DNA of 64,000 nucleotides from Metamycoplasma subdolum (lineage in GTDB: Bacteria; Bacillota_I; Bacilli_A; Mycoplasmatales; Metamycoplasmataceae), in contig NZ_CP137846.1 in assembly GCF_033546815.1 (NCBI RefSeq), forward strand, positions 248,001 to 312,000, given 5' to 3'. The translations under genes and the position numbers were made by a program. Positions 27,469-37,759 of this stretch are shown one piece after another (position 1 is the first letter of the stretch; every line of letters begins with the position of its first letter). Below the pieces are notes generated by a model, which did not search any database, was not told the DNA's origin, and saw nothing but the letters and a program-made list of their open reading frames with translations.

Positions 27469-29154
27469 TTATCTTTCTTCAATTAGTTTGATTGAGTATT
27501 CTTTTAATTGTTCTTCGCTTACATTTGAAGGTGATGCTGAAAGCAAGTCAATTCCTTTAGCATTTTTTGGAAATGCAATTACATCACGAATTGATGAAGA
27601 ATTCGTTAAAATCATAAGCAGTCTTTCAAGCCCAAATGCAATTCCGTTATGTGGTGGAAGACCATAATCAAATGCTTTTAAAAAGAATGAAAATTTATCA
27701 TGTTGTTCTTTTTCACTAATCCCAAGCACATCAAACATAAGTTTTTGAGTTTCAGCATCATGTATTCTAATTGAGCCTGAACCAAGTTCAAAGCCGTTTA
27801 ATACTAAATCATAAGATTTGGCACGAACTTTTTCAAATTCACCTGTTTTTAAATATTTAAGCGTGTTTCTTTCAAATTGAGTAAATGGATGGTGAGCTGA
27901 AACATATTTATTTTCATTTTCATCAAATTCAAACATTGGTCAATTTACAATCCATAAAAAGTTTAATTGATTTGGATCAGCAATTTCAAAAATTTCATTT
28001 AAAAGTGTTCTAATTGCTCCTAATGATTTTAAAGCATTTTCTTCTTTGTTTGCTAAAGAAAAGACGCAAATTGGATCTTCAAGATTATCTTCTTCATATG
28101 CTTTTTGTAAAAGTTTTTCTTCAATTTCAGGTCCAAATTCTTTTAGTTCTTCTTTAGTTTTGATTAATAAAGTTTCACCGTTGTTTTTTCTAAATGTTTC
28201 ATTAATTATTTGCATATGTTCTGCAACATCTCTATCAAAAAACATAACTTTTACATAATCTTTAACTAACATTTGGCATAATTCTTTAGAAAAATCATTA
28301 ATTAAGAAGCCAAAACGAGTATCAGGTTTGTCATTTCCGTAACGTAACATTGCAGTTTCAAAATCCATTTCTGGAAAAGGAGTTTTTATTTTTCATCCAA
28401 GTGGTTCTAAAACTGTTTTTCAAAGTTTTTCACAAAGCTTAAATAATTCTTTTTGACCTCCAAATGACATCTCAATATCAAGTTGAGTAAATTCAGGTTG
28501 TCTATCTTTTCTTAAATCTTCATCCCTAAAAACGCGGGCGATTTGGAAATATCTTTCAACACCGGCCGCCATTAAAAGCTGTTTGTAAAGTTGAGGTGAT
28601 TGTGGAAGAGCAAAGAATTTTCCTTTTCTTCTTGTCGGAACTAAATAATCACGTGCACCTTCGGGAGTTGATTTTGAAAGAATTGGAGTTTCAACTTCAA
28701 TAAATCCTGCTTTATTAAAATAATTTCTTATTAAAAGGAAAAGTTTGTGACGAAGCTTAAGATTATCTAACATCTTTTCTTGACGCAAGTCTAGAAAACG
28801 ATATTCAAGTCTTAAATCTTCATTTGCTGTATTTTCTCGGCTGATTTCAAATGGAATTTGATTTGATATGTTTAAAATTTCATATTGTAAAACATGAACT
28901 TCAATTTTTCCAGTTTTTAGTTGTTCGTTTTCTTCAATTCTTCTTTTTACTATACCCTTAACTTTAAGGCAACTTTCTTTAGTTAAAGATGGATCAGAAA
29001 TTCCGTGCATTACAAGCTGAATAATTCCTGATGAATCACGTAAATCAATAAAATATTGATCTTTAAATTTTCTTTTATTGCTAATTCACCCATAAAGTTC
29101 AACAGTTTTATTAATGTCTTTTACTGAAAGACTAGTATTATATGTTTTTTTCAT
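27469..29154 (-). CDS. aspS: Aspartyl-tRNA synthetase
   Basis: Class IIb synthetase for tRNA-Asp. The 561-residue protein, one frame through several TGA codons, has an N-terminal OB-fold (VELYGWISNKRKFKDQYFIDLRD), motif 2 FRDEDLRKDRQPEFTQLD and motif 3 GIAFGLERLLMIL, with the GAD insert between. AAGGAAA precedes the ATG at 29154. The hisS stop is only 9 bases upstream, so hisS-aspS form one unit. Confidence 0.96.
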
Positions 29155-29163
29155 ATTTTTTCC

Positions 29164-30423
29164 TTACTCCAATTTTTTAATCGCTTTTTCAAAATCTTTT
29201 AAGTCTTTTAAAACTAAAGTGACTTCATTTTCTTTTGTTTTTATTTTTATTTCATTTTCTTTAGAATTTAATTCTTTAAAAACTAAGTATTTTGGATTGA
29301 ATTTATAAAACTTTTTGAAAAGTTCTTTTGTGCTTACTTTTTCAAAAAGTAATTTAACACGATATTTTTTACGTAAAAGATTGGTAATTTTTAAAATTTC
29401 ATCTTTTTCTTCTTCATTCAAATAAGCAATTAGAATGTCAAGAGAATCATTTAATTCATCATATTTGTCAATTTGTCATTTGATTATTTCAATTAATCTT
29501 GCGTCGCCAAAAGCAAAACCAATTGAATCTAAGTTTGGGCCTTCAAAACTTTTAATCATTCCATCATAACGGCCGCCAGCTAAAATAGTTGATTGTGAGC
29601 CAAGTGCAGGTGATGTAGATACAAATTCAAAAACAATATCATTATAATAATCTAATCCTCTAACTAAATTTTTATTAATTGAGTATTTGATATTAAATTT
29701 ATTTAGTAAATTTGTTAATTCATTGAACTCGTTTTTTTCTTGTTCAGTTAGAAATTCAAAAAGTTTTGGAGCATCTTTTACAAAGTCTTTTTGAATTTCT
29801 TCTTTATCATCTAGGATTCTTAAAACGTTTTTTTCAAGTCTTTGCTTTGAAATTTCTGATAATTTATCGCTATATTTTTCAAAATATTTTTTAAGTACAT
29901 TTATGTATTTATTTCTGCTTTCAAATGAGCCTAAACTATTAATTTCCAGAACAAAATCATTAATTTGAAGTGATTTTATAAATTCATATGCCATTTGAAT
30001 TATTTCAAAATTTGAAAGTGGAGATTTTTTGCAAATAAGTTCCGCTCCGCCTTGAACAAATTGTCTTGAACGACCTTTTTGTGGACGCTCATATCTAAAC
30101 ATAGGACCAAAATAATAAAATTTGCTATCTTCTAAGTTATTAATTTTATTTTCAACAAATGCTCTAATAACAGAAGCAGTTGCTTCAGGACGAAGTGCTA
30201 CATCTCTTCCGCCATTATCTTTAAAGGTATACATTTCTTTAGTAACAATGTCACTAGTTTCACCAACTGAACGGACAAAAAGAGATTTTTCTTCAATAAT
30301 TGGAGTGTCGATAAATTCAAAATCAAAGCTTTTTGCAATCGCAAAAAACTTTTCTTTAATATAGTTTAGAATTTTTGCATCAAGTCCATAGTAATCTTTT
30401 GTTCCTTTTAACTTATTAAACAT
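29164..30423 (-). CDS. hisS: Histidyl-tRNA synthetase
   Basis: Class II synthetase for tRNA-His. The 419-residue protein begins MFNKLKGTKDYYG, with GTKD replacing the usual RGT-D start, and contains RPEATASVIRAF, FRYERPQKGRSRQF (motif 2), LVRGLDYYNDIVFEF (His A) and AGGRYDGMI with SIGFAFGDARLIE (motif 3). A smaller C-terminal anticodon-binding domain follows one TGA (Trp). AAGGGGG precedes the ATG. The matching tRNA-His lies at 53634-53710. Confidence 0.95.
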
Positions 30424-30439
30424 TTAGCCCCCTTAAAAA

Positions 30440-33055
30440 TTAAATTGAAAAGTCATTGATTCCAATAAATGATTGCTCTTCAACTTTTGGATTTGCTCAA
30501 AAGTTGGTATCAATTCTTTTTTGTTTAATTTTGTATTTTAATTCAATTAATTTCTTTCAAATTAATGGCATAAAGAATAAGTTTAAGATTGGAATTGCAC
30601 CCAAAATAAATGCAGTTGCTGCGATTACAGTAATACTTAATGAAGTTATTAAGAATAGAGAAAGTGGAATTAGAGATAAGTAAATAAATAAGTTTGTAAA
30701 TTCACGGCTAATTGTTTCTCTACTATAAGTTAAGAAAATTTCTTTGATTTTCTCTTTTGGATAAATGTAATTTATAGTATTTAAGTCTTTTCTAAATTCT
30801 TCTTTTACTCTGGAAGCTTGAATAGCACTGTCAATAATTACAAACATTGTTCCAAACATAATCGTGTCAATTAAAGTTGGACTAATGCTTGATCTAATAA
30901 TTATTAGCATTAAGAACATAATAATAATTGCAAGAATTTCTTTAATTCAAAGAATTAGAACTGAAGAAAGTGAGTATCTAATTCATAAGTAAATTGAACT
31001 CAAAGCAAGTGCTGAAGAAATTATTGCAGCTGTTAAGCCGATATTTATTTTTAATGAAACAGGACTTGTGACATTCGCTATTATGTTGGCTTCGCCAAGT
31101 AAAGGTGTTACAAGTTTTAGTTTATCAATTTCACTTGCAATTTCAACTTTTGAACTCAAGATAATGCTGTAACTTTCTTTGGTTATACTTGTTAAAATTG
31201 GAGTTATCTTTACATTATCTAATATTCCTAAAGAAGTAATAATGTTGTTGGCATCATCAATGCTAAAATAAGTTCCTTCTTTTGGAGCAATTATGTAAAC
31301 AAAATTTTTGCTTAATTCATCACTTAGTGAAATGCTATTTGCAAATGATTTATTAATTCCGGCAAAACTAAAGAAAACAATTAATGCTGCTAAACCTAAA
31401 ATTGCTAAAGCAATGTAGAAAAATCTTGATTTGGTTATTAAATCTAACTTAGAGAGTTTTTTATTAAAGTTTGGCCTTCACCAAATTAATAAATAACCTT
31501 TTGAGTCAAAAGCTTCTGTTTTTACAAAACTTCGCATCAGTAGCGACTGAATAATTATTCCTAATAAAAACATAATTAATAATGCACTAAAGAAAAGCAT
31601 TCCAGTTATTTTTGAATATGAAACACCAATATAAATTGCACTAATTGAAGAAAGAATTAAGGCAGCGATAGCATCCAGGGATGAAATAACTGTAGTTTTC
31701 AAAGTTTTATTTACGGCTTTGGTTGCATTAGCCCCTTCGTTTTTCTCTTTTTTAAATGTGTCAAGTTGATTGTGAACTAAATCAAATGACATTACAAAAA
31801 CTAACATTAATACTAAGGCAATGATTGGACTAACATGAATTGTAAAGGCTGTGGTGAATACTAATAATATAAATAGTAAGAACGCCAATGTCACCGCTGC
31901 CACAATTCCAAAAATTCTATATCTTAAAACCAAAAATACTGCAAACATTGCATATAAAGTGCCGAGCACAATTAGATATTTATTAGTTGCTTTTGAAGAT
32001 GTTGTTTGATAGTAAGTGTATTGTTCTTTTAATTCAAAAGGTGCCATTGAATAATTTATGGCATTTGCAAGTTCTTTATCTGTGTATCCATTTTTGTTGC
32101 TATTAATTATATAGATAGAAGAGTCGTTAACATTTTGAGTTCTAATTGCATTAGGATTTGCATAACTAATTAAATATTTCTCAGCATTAATTTGATTAGT
32201 TTTTAAAACAAGGTCAACTTTTTCAGTTCCGGCAGCAGGATTTGCAGGATCTTTAGGCTTAGTTCCGTCAGCATTGTTTCCTACAAAGGCAAAATTAACA
32301 GGGTTTCTGCCTGCTTTTTCCCATTCTTCAGGAAATAATGTTTCAGCTTTTTTAACAAAATCTTTTAAATTAATTCAAATGTAAGTGTTTAAAGCACGTG
32401 GTTCTCAATTAAAAAATTTGCTATATTGAGGGTTTAAAACAGTTGAATAATCAATGAATTCACTTCAGCCATCATCAGTGAAGGTTAAAGTTACTCTTCC
32501 TGAAATTCCTTGCTTATTAAAGCTTGAAGCAGGATTTTCAACAAGATCAGGTAAAAAATCTGAACTTTCGCCTTTCATAAAATCATCTAATGTTTTATGA
32601 TCTGGATTAAACATTGAAGGAATGTTATATTTTCCTTTGAAAAAAATTGGATCACCTTTATCATCAGTGAAAGTTATATGTGGTTTATTAACTATTGAAT
32701 TAATAAACTCATTTTTTTCTTGATCGGTTTTGTCCACTAAATTAATGATGTCAATAGTTTTTTCACCGCTTAATTTAATGTCATACGATGCTAACTGGTG
32801 AGCATTTTCTAGATAATTTTTTGTTTTTGATAGAACAGTATTTGCATTTGGCAATTTTTGATTTTTTAAGTTTTTATTTTCGGTTTCAACAATTTTTAGA
32901 GAAGTTCTTAAACTTTCAATATTTGAAGTTGAAGATTGTAGTTTTGGTTTTAAATAAAATATTGAACCGAAAATAATTACTAATAGCATAGCTATAATCG
33001 CAAAAATATTAATAAATCATCTAAATTTGTTACTTATAAGCTTGGTTTTTTTCAT
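30440..33055 (-). CDS. secDF: Fused protein-export subunit SecDF
   Basis: An RND-type membrane protein that uses the ion gradient to pull secreted proteins out of SecYEG. One 871-residue frame, checked through every TGA codon, begins MKKTKLISNKFRWFINIFAIIAMLL. It has a large extracytoplasmic domain (residues about 35-330) and a first membrane half of five helices containing the SecD-type repeat. A second extracytoplasmic segment is followed by the SecF half with SISPTLIDTIMFGTMFVIIDS and ETISREFTNLFIYL, the family R-x3-T region. The two subunits are separate in many bacteria; fusion is common in mollicutes. It completes an export set with secG. Confidence 0.9.
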
Positions 33056-33082
33056 AATGTTTAATTATATAATAAATTTATT

Positions 33083-34030
33083 TTAAATATTAAGGTTATT
33101 TATATATTTAATGCCCTCTTGGGTTATCCTTCTTCCTCGTGGTGATTTTTCAATTAATTTATAAACAAGTAAAGTTGGCTCAATTTCATTGACAATCGTG
33201 TAGCGATCATCTTTGGCAATTGAAGCTAGTGCATCAAGAGATGCAAATTTATTTGTAAAAACATCTTTTAGAACTTTTAAATATTCAATTTGTGCTGAGA
33301 TTAACCCAAATTTATAAACGCCAATAAAATTAAAGGCTTTATGCACTAATTTTTTAGTAACTATTTCTTTATCATCATAGACTGCAAAATCATAAACACG
33401 ACTTAGTAAAATATTAGCAACTCTTGGCGTTTGCCTTGCATGCTGACTAATTAATTTAATCGCATCTTCTTCAATATTTATTCGGTTTCTTTTAGCTGAA
33501 TTTTTGACAACTTTTTCAATTTCTTCATCTGAATAAGGATTAAGTTTTGCAATAAAACCAAATCTATCTTTTAATGGTTTTGAAAGCAAATTAAACTTAG
33601 TAGTTGCTCCTATTAATGAAAAATTTTTAAGTTGCATTCGCATAATGCGTTTATCGCCATCAACTCCAATTGGAATGTCTATGACATTATCTTCCATTGC
33701 TGAATAAAGAAGTTCCTCTAAATTTTTATTAATTCCATGAATTTCATCAATAAAAATGATGTCATTTTCTTTTATTGAAGAAAGCAAGGTCAAAAGATCG
33801 CTTTTTTTCTCAAGCAAAGGACCTTGTGCATAAATTATGTTTCTTTTTGTTTCACTTGCAATAATTTTTGCAAGAGAAGTCTTTCCAAGGCCTGGCGGAC
33901 CGTAAAAAAGTAAATGATCAATTGGGCGTAAGTTTTTATCTGCACTTTTAATCATTACTTTTAAGGTTTTGCAAATTTTTTCTTGTCCAACAAAGTCTTT
34001 GAAAGATGTAACTCTAAACTCTGATTTCAT
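33083..34030 (-). CDS. ruvB: Holliday junction helicase subunit RuvB
   Basis: AAA+ motor that drives branch migration with RuvA. The 315-residue protein has Walker A GPPGLGKTSLAKI, Walker B DEIHGINKNLEELLY, sensor segment LIGATTKFNLLSKPLKDRFG and the C-terminal winged helix ending KSPRGRRITQEGIKYI. The ATG overlaps the end of ruvA by 17 bases. No ruvC or other resolvase is in the window. Confidence 0.97.
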   Translation of the reverse strand: MKSEFRVTSFKDFVGQEKICKTLKVMIKSADKNLRPIDHLLFYGPPGLGKTSLAKIIASETKRNIIYAQGPLLEKKSDLLTLLSSIKENDIIFIDEIHGINKNLEELLYSAMEDNVIDIPIGVDGDKRIMRMQLKNFSLIGATTKFNLLSKPLKDRFGFIAKLNPYSDEEIEKVVKNSAKRNRINIEEDAIKLISQHARQTPRVANILLSRVYDFAVYDDKEIVTKKLVHKAFNFIGVYKFGLISAQIEYLKVLKDVFTNKFASLDALASIAKDDRYTIVNEIEPTLLVYKLIEKSPRGRRITQEGIKYINNLNI

Positions 34031-34625
34031 TTTGATGTTGACTAATTAAATTAATTGCATCTTCAACACATTTTTCAACATTATCATTGATTACAATATG
34101 ATCCATTGCATATTTAATTTGTTTATGTTTAAATCCAAGCATTTTCATTGTTTCTTCAAATTTATTAATTGCTTCATTAACTTTGCTTGAAGCTTTAATT
34201 TTTAATGCATCTTCATCGTTCAGTTTAGCTAAGAATTTTGCATACTTATCTTTGTAAGCAAAAACTATTGCATTAGCAACACGTGAAGAAACATATGGAA
34301 TTTTGCCAAGGCTTTCAAAGTCACCATTTGCAATTAAACTAATAATATATTCTCACCCTTCATTTAAAATAGAAATTGCTGTTTTAGGTCCAACTCCTTG
34401 TAAACTAATTAAATCTTCAAAGACAACCAATTCCTTAAAGTTCTCAAATCCATAAGTCACTTTTGAGTACTCATTATCAATGTTTGAAATGAAAATTTTT
34501 CTGCTTTCTTCTCTTTTAAATCTATCAATTTTTGGTACATATATCAATTCTCCTTCCCCGTTATGATCTAAAATTAAATAATTTGTATTTACATGCATAA
34601 TTTTTCCGTATTTGTAAATAATCAT
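34014..34625 (-). CDS. ruvA: Holliday junction DNA-binding subunit RuvA
   Basis: Tetrameric junction binder that loads RuvB. The 203-residue protein has an N-terminal OB-fold ([20 protein letters not shown]), the helix-hairpin-helix [13 protein letters not shown], a second HhH around [19 protein letters not shown], and a C-terminal domain III that contacts RuvB. One TGA (Trp) right after ISILNEG is read through to TAG at 34014. AAGGAGG precedes the ATG. Confidence 0.94.
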
Positions 34626-34822
34626 TTTTCCTCCTTAATTTCATTGTGAATATGTTTTTCAACTTTTTGTTAAATTTGAGAAAACTTCGTGAAAACTTTA
34701 GGAAAACTTTGAGAAAAATACAGGAAAAGTAAAATTTTGAAAGTTGTATCATTTTTCCACAACTTTCAAACTCAAATTTAAGCCATAGCATACTTTTTAT
34801 TGAGTTTTTTTACCCTCCTTTT

Positions 34823-34830
34823 GCTAAAAT
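34823..34830 (+). promoter_or_regulatory. Extended -10 of ppa (leaderless)
   Basis: TGCTAAAAT (34822-34830) ends 6 bases before the ATG at 34837; there is no Shine-Dalgarno. Confidence 0.6.
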
Positions 34831-34836
34831 TAAAAT

Positions 34837-35385
34837 ATGAAAAATATAGAAGTTAACATAGAAATTAGCAAAGGGTCAAACATTAAATATGAATATGACC
34901 GTGCAACAGGAAAAATTAAAGTAGATAGAATTTTGAGAGGAGAATACAAATATCCAGCAAATTATGGATATATTCAAGAAGCTTTAGATTGAGATGGAGA
35001 TGAACTTGATGTTTTAGTTTATTCACCAGAAACCTTTATTCCAGGAGTTAGTTTAAACGCTAGAGTAATAGGAGCTATGAAAATGATTGATTCGGGCGAA
35101 ACTGATACCAAATTAATTGCAGTTCATGCAGATGATGCAAGACTTGAAAATATTAAAAGCTTAGCTGATGTTGATAAAATGTGATTAAAAAGTATTGAAG
35201 TTTTCTTTTCAACTTATAAAGCATATAAAGGTGAAAATGTAACTAAAGTAACTGGCTTTGAAGATATTAAATGAGCTGAAAAAGAATACCTTGAATGTGT
35301 TAATTTAATGAATAAATATGGCAAAATGGATAAGAAAGATTTTGTCAAAAAGATGCAAAAAGAACACCCTGAAAAATACGTTTAA
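34837..35385 (+). CDS. ppa: Inorganic pyrophosphatase
   Basis: Hydrolyses pyrophosphate to drive biosynthesis. The 182-residue protein is visible only when four TGA codons are read as Trp. It has [17 protein letters not shown], the signature region [11 protein letters not shown] (three Asp metal ligands) and the substrate-binding Lys/Tyr segments [11 protein letters not shown]. It ends in a terminator. The start ATG lies directly after an extended -10, so translation is probably leaderless. Confidence 0.96.
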
Positions 35386-35408
35386 TTTACTAAAAATTAA
35401 AAAAGAAC

Positions 35409-35438
35409 AAAAAATTCCTTCAATGAGGAATTTTTTTT
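35409..35438 (+). terminator. Terminator after ppa
   Basis: ATTCCT / AGGAAT with flanking A/T pairs, 6-base loop, T run. Confidence 0.88.
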
Positions 35439-35488
35439 GTTTCACTATTTTTCTATTATATTTTTGAACGCAAAAATATAAGTCGGAT

Positions 35489-35524
35489 TTTTAAAAAACT
35501 ACTTTGAACAAGTAGATTTTTAAA
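35489..35524. promoter_or_regulatory. Hairpin upstream of the 35573 gene
   Basis: CTACTT / AAGTAG (35499-35504, 35510-35515) with flanking TTTAAAAA / TTTTTAAA gives a stem of about 14 bp with one A-A mismatch. It precedes the small protein gene by about 50 bases and follows a separate ppa terminator, so it may be a regulatory leader or operator. Confidence 0.4.
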
Positions 35525-35572
35525 AAAAGTAAAATTGAATTACCTTTAAAAAAAATAACCAAGGAGGATAAT

Positions 35573-35923
35573 ATGAATCTTCGGACAAAGTTGAATTTTG
35601 TCATCAAATGATACCAAATTAGAAAATTAATTGATGAGTTAAAAGAGATTGCGGAAAAAATTAAAAAGATTCCAAATAAAAACGATCCTTTTTATGAAAT
35701 AGATATACTAAGAGAACTTAGAGTAAAAACTTTTGAAGAAATAATCAAAAAATTGAAATCTAAGTTGAGTGAAGATGAACTTATTATATATGTAAACATT
35801 TTCGAAAAATTTGTAAATATAAATAATACAAAATGATATGAGAAGTACTTCACAAGAGCTAGTTATTACCGCAAATTGCCTGGACTTTTAAGCAAGATTT
35901 TCTACTATGTTATCTCAACTTAA
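35573..35923 (+). CDS. Small helical protein of unknown function
   Basis: A 116-residue protein with an ideal AAGGAGG ribosome-binding site and ATG at 35573, read through TGA codons as Trp (VIKWYQIRKL; TKWYEKYF). Composition is Lys/Ile/Glu-rich with long predicted helices (KLIDELKEIAEKIKKI; VKTFEEIIKKLKSKL) and no membrane segment or signal. I do not recognise it. It stands alone between terminators, so its promoter and the hairpin at 35489 may regulate it individually. Confidence 0.75.
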
Positions 35924-35931
35924 TGAAGAAA

Positions 35932-36063
35932 AATAAAAAAAAGAGGAAGTTAGTCATCTAGTTGGCTAACTTCTTCTATTTCTTATAACTGACAAGCTTC
36001 TAAACTCTCGCTTAGAATACAACCTCGAGGTTGATAAACAACTGAGATTGCAATTTAATTATA
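35932..36063 (-). ncRNA. Candidate small RNA or long structured 3' UTR of rpoD
   Basis: On the minus strand an extended -10 (TG-T-TATAAT, TATAAT at 36063-36058) is followed by about 120 bases of distinctly higher G+C (40 of 107 bases counted) than the surroundings. It contains a perfect 14-base palindrome CAACCTCGAGGTTG (36020-36033), a TTCTAA/TTAGAA hairpin with loop GCGAGAGT, and a strong terminator GAAGTTAG / CTAACTTC followed by eight T. G+C islands in A+T-rich genomes often mark structured RNAs. It does not show the SRP RNA, tRNA or RNase P core motifs. The terminator alone could serve rpoD. Confidence 0.5.
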
Positions 36064-36175
36064 ACAAACGAAAAAATTTTTTTTAATATTTTCTTAAAAT
36101 TTATTAAAAATACAAAATTTTTATCCATATTTTTCTAATTTTTTATTGATTTTAAGAATAAATTTGGAAATTGCC

Positions 36176-37753
36176 CTATTCTGATGAAAAATTGTTTTCA
36201 TGATATGCTTTCAACTTTTCTCTACGTTTTGGATGCTTCAATTTACGTAAAATTTTAGTTTCCATTTGTCTTACTTTTTCTTTGGAAATGCCAAGTTCTT
36301 CAGCAAGCTCTTCCAATTTGTGTTCATGATATGGATTACCGTTTTCATCAGTTCCTACACCAAATCGTTTTTGAATTAAAGTTTTATCATCTGGATCAAG
36401 TTTTTCCAACATCTCATGTAAAATAGTGCTTAGTTCTTCTTTTGAAGCAAAATCAGTAGGATTTATTACTGATTCATCTTTTACGAAGTCTGAAAATGAT
36501 GAGTTTTCTTCTTTGCCAATACTTTTATCAAGTGAAATTGGATCAATATTAATTTTTCTTATATATCTAACTTTTTCGGCAGTAAAATCTTGACCGTATT
36601 TTTTAGCAATTTCTTCATAAGTTGGTGCGTAGCCGTTTTCTTGTTGAAGTTCTCTTTCAATTTTCAAGATTTTATTGATTGTTTCAACCATGTGAACTGG
36701 TACTCTTATAGTTCTTGCTTGATCTGCCACTGCACGAGTAATTGCTTGGCGAATTCATCAAGTAGCATATGTTGAGAATTTAAAGCCTTTTTTGTAATCA
36801 TACTTAGAAACAGCCTTCATAATTCCAGAGTTTCCTTCACTAATTAAGTCAATAAAGCTTAAACCTCTGTTTTTGTAACGTTTAGCATTATTAATAACTA
36901 ACCTTAAATTTCTTTTAACAAGCATATCGCGCGCTCTTTTAAATTTATAGTAATTATTACTATTTTGGGCTTCTTCCATCTTAACAGCGAGTTCTTTTTC
37001 TTCTTTAGGGGTTAAAAGTTTTCCGTATTTACCGATTCATCTCATATATCATTTAACAATGTCATTAGTTTCGGTAAGTTTATTGCCTAAACGCCCTTCA
37101 TCTTTAGAACCACGATTTGGATCATCTAATTTAATTTCAAAAGTATCATAATTTTTCAAAAGCGAGTCAGCATTGAATTCATATTCATCATCTGACATAT
37201 CAACATCTTCTTCATCTTCATCATCATCTTTTGTAGAAATATAAAGTGAATCATCTGTTTTTTCTAAATCATCATCGTCTTTTTTTCTAATTGAAGAATC
37301 ATCATACTCTTCATCAATGTTTAATTCTTCATCGTCGTCTTCAACATCTTCTAAACTACTTTCATCAAATAGTTCATCGTCATCTGGTTCGGAAAGTTTA
37401 AAATCTTCATCATCTTCAAATTCATCAAATGAAGGCGCTTTATCTTTCTTGACAGGTTTTTTTGTTGATTTCGCTTTTTTTACTGAATCAATAAAGTCAG
37501 TTTCTTCAATATCGTCTTCATCGCCAAAATCAACTTCATTAATTAAAATATTTTTATTTAATAATTCTTCAAAAAGTAAATCAATAACTTTTTCATCTTC
37601 CATAAATAATTTTTGTTTTTCTAAAATGGCAAAAACTTCTTCTTGATTGAATGCTACCTTTTTAGGATTTTTCTTTTTAGCTTTTTCAAGCTCTTTTTGA
37701 ATTGACTTTACTACTAAATCAATTGATTTTTTTATTTCATTTTCTGTGCTCAT
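36176..37753 (-). CDS. rpoD: RNA polymerase primary sigma factor
   Basis: Directs RNA polymerase to promoters. One 525-residue frame through several TGA codons. Residues about 75-200 form a very acidic low-complexity region (runs of D and E) in place of a normal region 1.1. Then come region 1.2 ([17 protein letters not shown]), region 2 ([56 protein letters not shown]), region 3, and region 4 with the helix-turn-helix [29 protein letters not shown]. The region 2.3-2.4 WWIRQAI has two Trp from TGA. The stop of dnaG overlaps the region just upstream (6-base gap), as in the classic dnaG-rpoD unit. Confidence 0.96.
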
Positions 37754-37759
37754 ATTAAC

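Noticed and set aside
35924-36070. SRP 4.5S RNA
   Set aside because: The conserved apical GGAA/AGCA loop motifs are absent, so the structured segment was left as an unassigned candidate.
37317-37646. Ser-rich open frame on the plus strand
   Set aside because: It is the antisense reflection of the D/E-rich codons (GAT/GAA) of the rpoD N-terminal region and has no RBS.
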